A stretch of 21,834 nucleotides of DNA from positions 1 to 21,834 of IMG/VR virus record IMGVR_UViG_3300028592_000084. One strand, given 5' to 3'. This document shows, piece by piece, positions 21,495 through 21,834 of the stretch. This DNA is from a virus. The position numbers and the translations under genes are program-made. The notes beneath the pieces are model-generated. The model searched no databases. It was not told the origin of the DNA and saw only the letters and a program-made list of their open reading frames with translations. The number at the start of each line of letters is the position of its first letter. Within the stretch, counting starts at the first letter, position 1.

Positions 21495-21733
21495 GCTGGC
21501 GTCCTCTCGAAGAGTTGGCCGTCAACCTTCAGGCTGCCGCGCATGCCAGCCACACGATTCTCCGCGTCAGCGATGTCGTATGCCCAGACCTCAGTGCACC
21601 AACTCGATCCGCCCATCTCGTAGCTGAGAAGGAACACGTACATCGGACGACCAAAGCCATCCCTGCGAACGAACTCAGGGTCAGGTGCAGCGCGCTTGTT
21701 GCGCTCAGCGGTGAGGTCAATGAGGTCGGTCAT
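21491..21733 (-). CDS. Conserved-looking hypothetical phage protein, 80 aa
   Basis: ATG 21733 has GGAGA 6 nt upstream. The N-terminal helix (LIDLTAERNKRAAPDPEFVR) is followed by PMYVFLLSYEMGGSSWCTEV and WAYDIADAENRVAGMRGSL. The last part reads as a strand and a helix with the W(A/Y)D..DAE.RV.(A/G)M pattern common in small phage proteins. It may be a modulator of phage early functions, but the function is unknown. Confidence 0.6.
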   Translation of the reverse strand: MTDLIDLTAERNKRAAPDPEFVRRDGFGRPMYVFLLSYEMGGSSWCTEVWAYDIADAENRVAGMRGSLKVDGQLFERTPA

Positions 21734-21746
21734 GCTCGGTCTCCGG

Positions 21747-21834
21747 TCAATGTTGGACGCCGCCCGCTATTCCGGCCACGAGCTGGCCGATGGGTCGCGG
21801 GGGTCCGTTGTTCCGGCGCTCAGGCTCGGCAACG
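21747..21834 (-). CDS. C-terminal end of an unidentified gene (cut by the right edge)
   Basis: An open frame enters from the right edge and ends at TGA 21749-21747. The visible 28 residues include AEPERRNNGPPRPIGQLVAG and end GIAGGVQH. The RPIG.LVA pattern looks like a protein C-terminus. The stop is 13 nt before ATG 21733, with the next gene's SD in between, which fits the operon. The gene cannot be named from this end. Confidence 0.4.
   Translation of the reverse strand, partial: VAEPERRNNGPPRPIGQLVAGIAGGVQH

Noticed and set aside
1-21834. CRISPR arrays, tRNA genes, IS elements, att sites or long direct repeats.
   Set aside because: None seen on reading both strands; subtle or diverged copies would need a computed self-alignment and tRNA search.

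Overview
The window is a piece of a double-stranded DNA tailed-phage genome, either a free phage or a prophage. It carries the DNA-packaging, head and short-tail (podovirus) morphogenesis genes. Every convincing gene lies on the minus strand, so transcription runs from high to low coordinates. Genes are packed with ATGA, GTGA or TGATG stop/start overlaps and Shine-Dalgarno (SD) sequences. No integrase, tRNA, rRNA, host gene, IS or CRISPR array is visible. The DNA looks GC-rich by eye. The host is not identifiable from sequence alone; an alphaproteobacterial, perhaps sphingomonad, host is a weak inference.

Reading in transcription order: (1) 21834-20289, small accessory genes: the end of one unidentified gene, two conserved-looking hypotheticals, a 19-codon micro-ORF, a small winged-helix-like protein and an HNH endonuclease. 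(2) 20207-15971, a 54-aa membrane protein, then terminase small subunit, terminase large subunit and portal. (3) 16176-12161, the head block: an 84-aa gene printed over the 3' end of the portal gene, two small proteins, a GroES-like co-chaperonin, scaffold, an unknown protein, a decoration-like protein and the major capsid protein, closed by a rho-independent terminator at 12142-12111. (4) 11994-9433, seven genes of virion-accessory type, including a lectin-like beta-sandwich protein and a collagen-like protein. (5) 9436-1845, a module in the gene order of Salmonella phage P22: gp4-like tail adaptor, gp10-like plug, a fibrous protein in the gp26 slot, a GNAT-like protein in the gp14 slot, then ejection proteins in the gp7, gp20 and gp16 slots. 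An M15-type peptidase is inserted before the gp16 slot. (6) 1640-1, tail fibre, an Ig-like repeat protein and the N-terminal part of a beta-helix tailspike cut by the window edge.

Together these would package DNA through the portal, build a scaffolded capsid helped by a phage co-chaperonin, decorate it, seal it with the short-tail proteins, and equip it with ejection proteins, a cell-wall peptidase and a host-binding tailspike.

The most notable observations are: the phage GroES homologue between portal and scaffold; the 206-nt out-of-frame overlap of the portal gene with the 84-aa gene; inverted repeats that overlap or sit beside the ribosome-binding site or start codon of four genes that follow non-coding gaps; a possible AUU start for the gp7-position protein; and the M15 peptidase inside the ejection cassette. 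Several small genes (54, 43, 52, 56 and 19 aa) and the truncated tailspike were found by reading the sequence directly.
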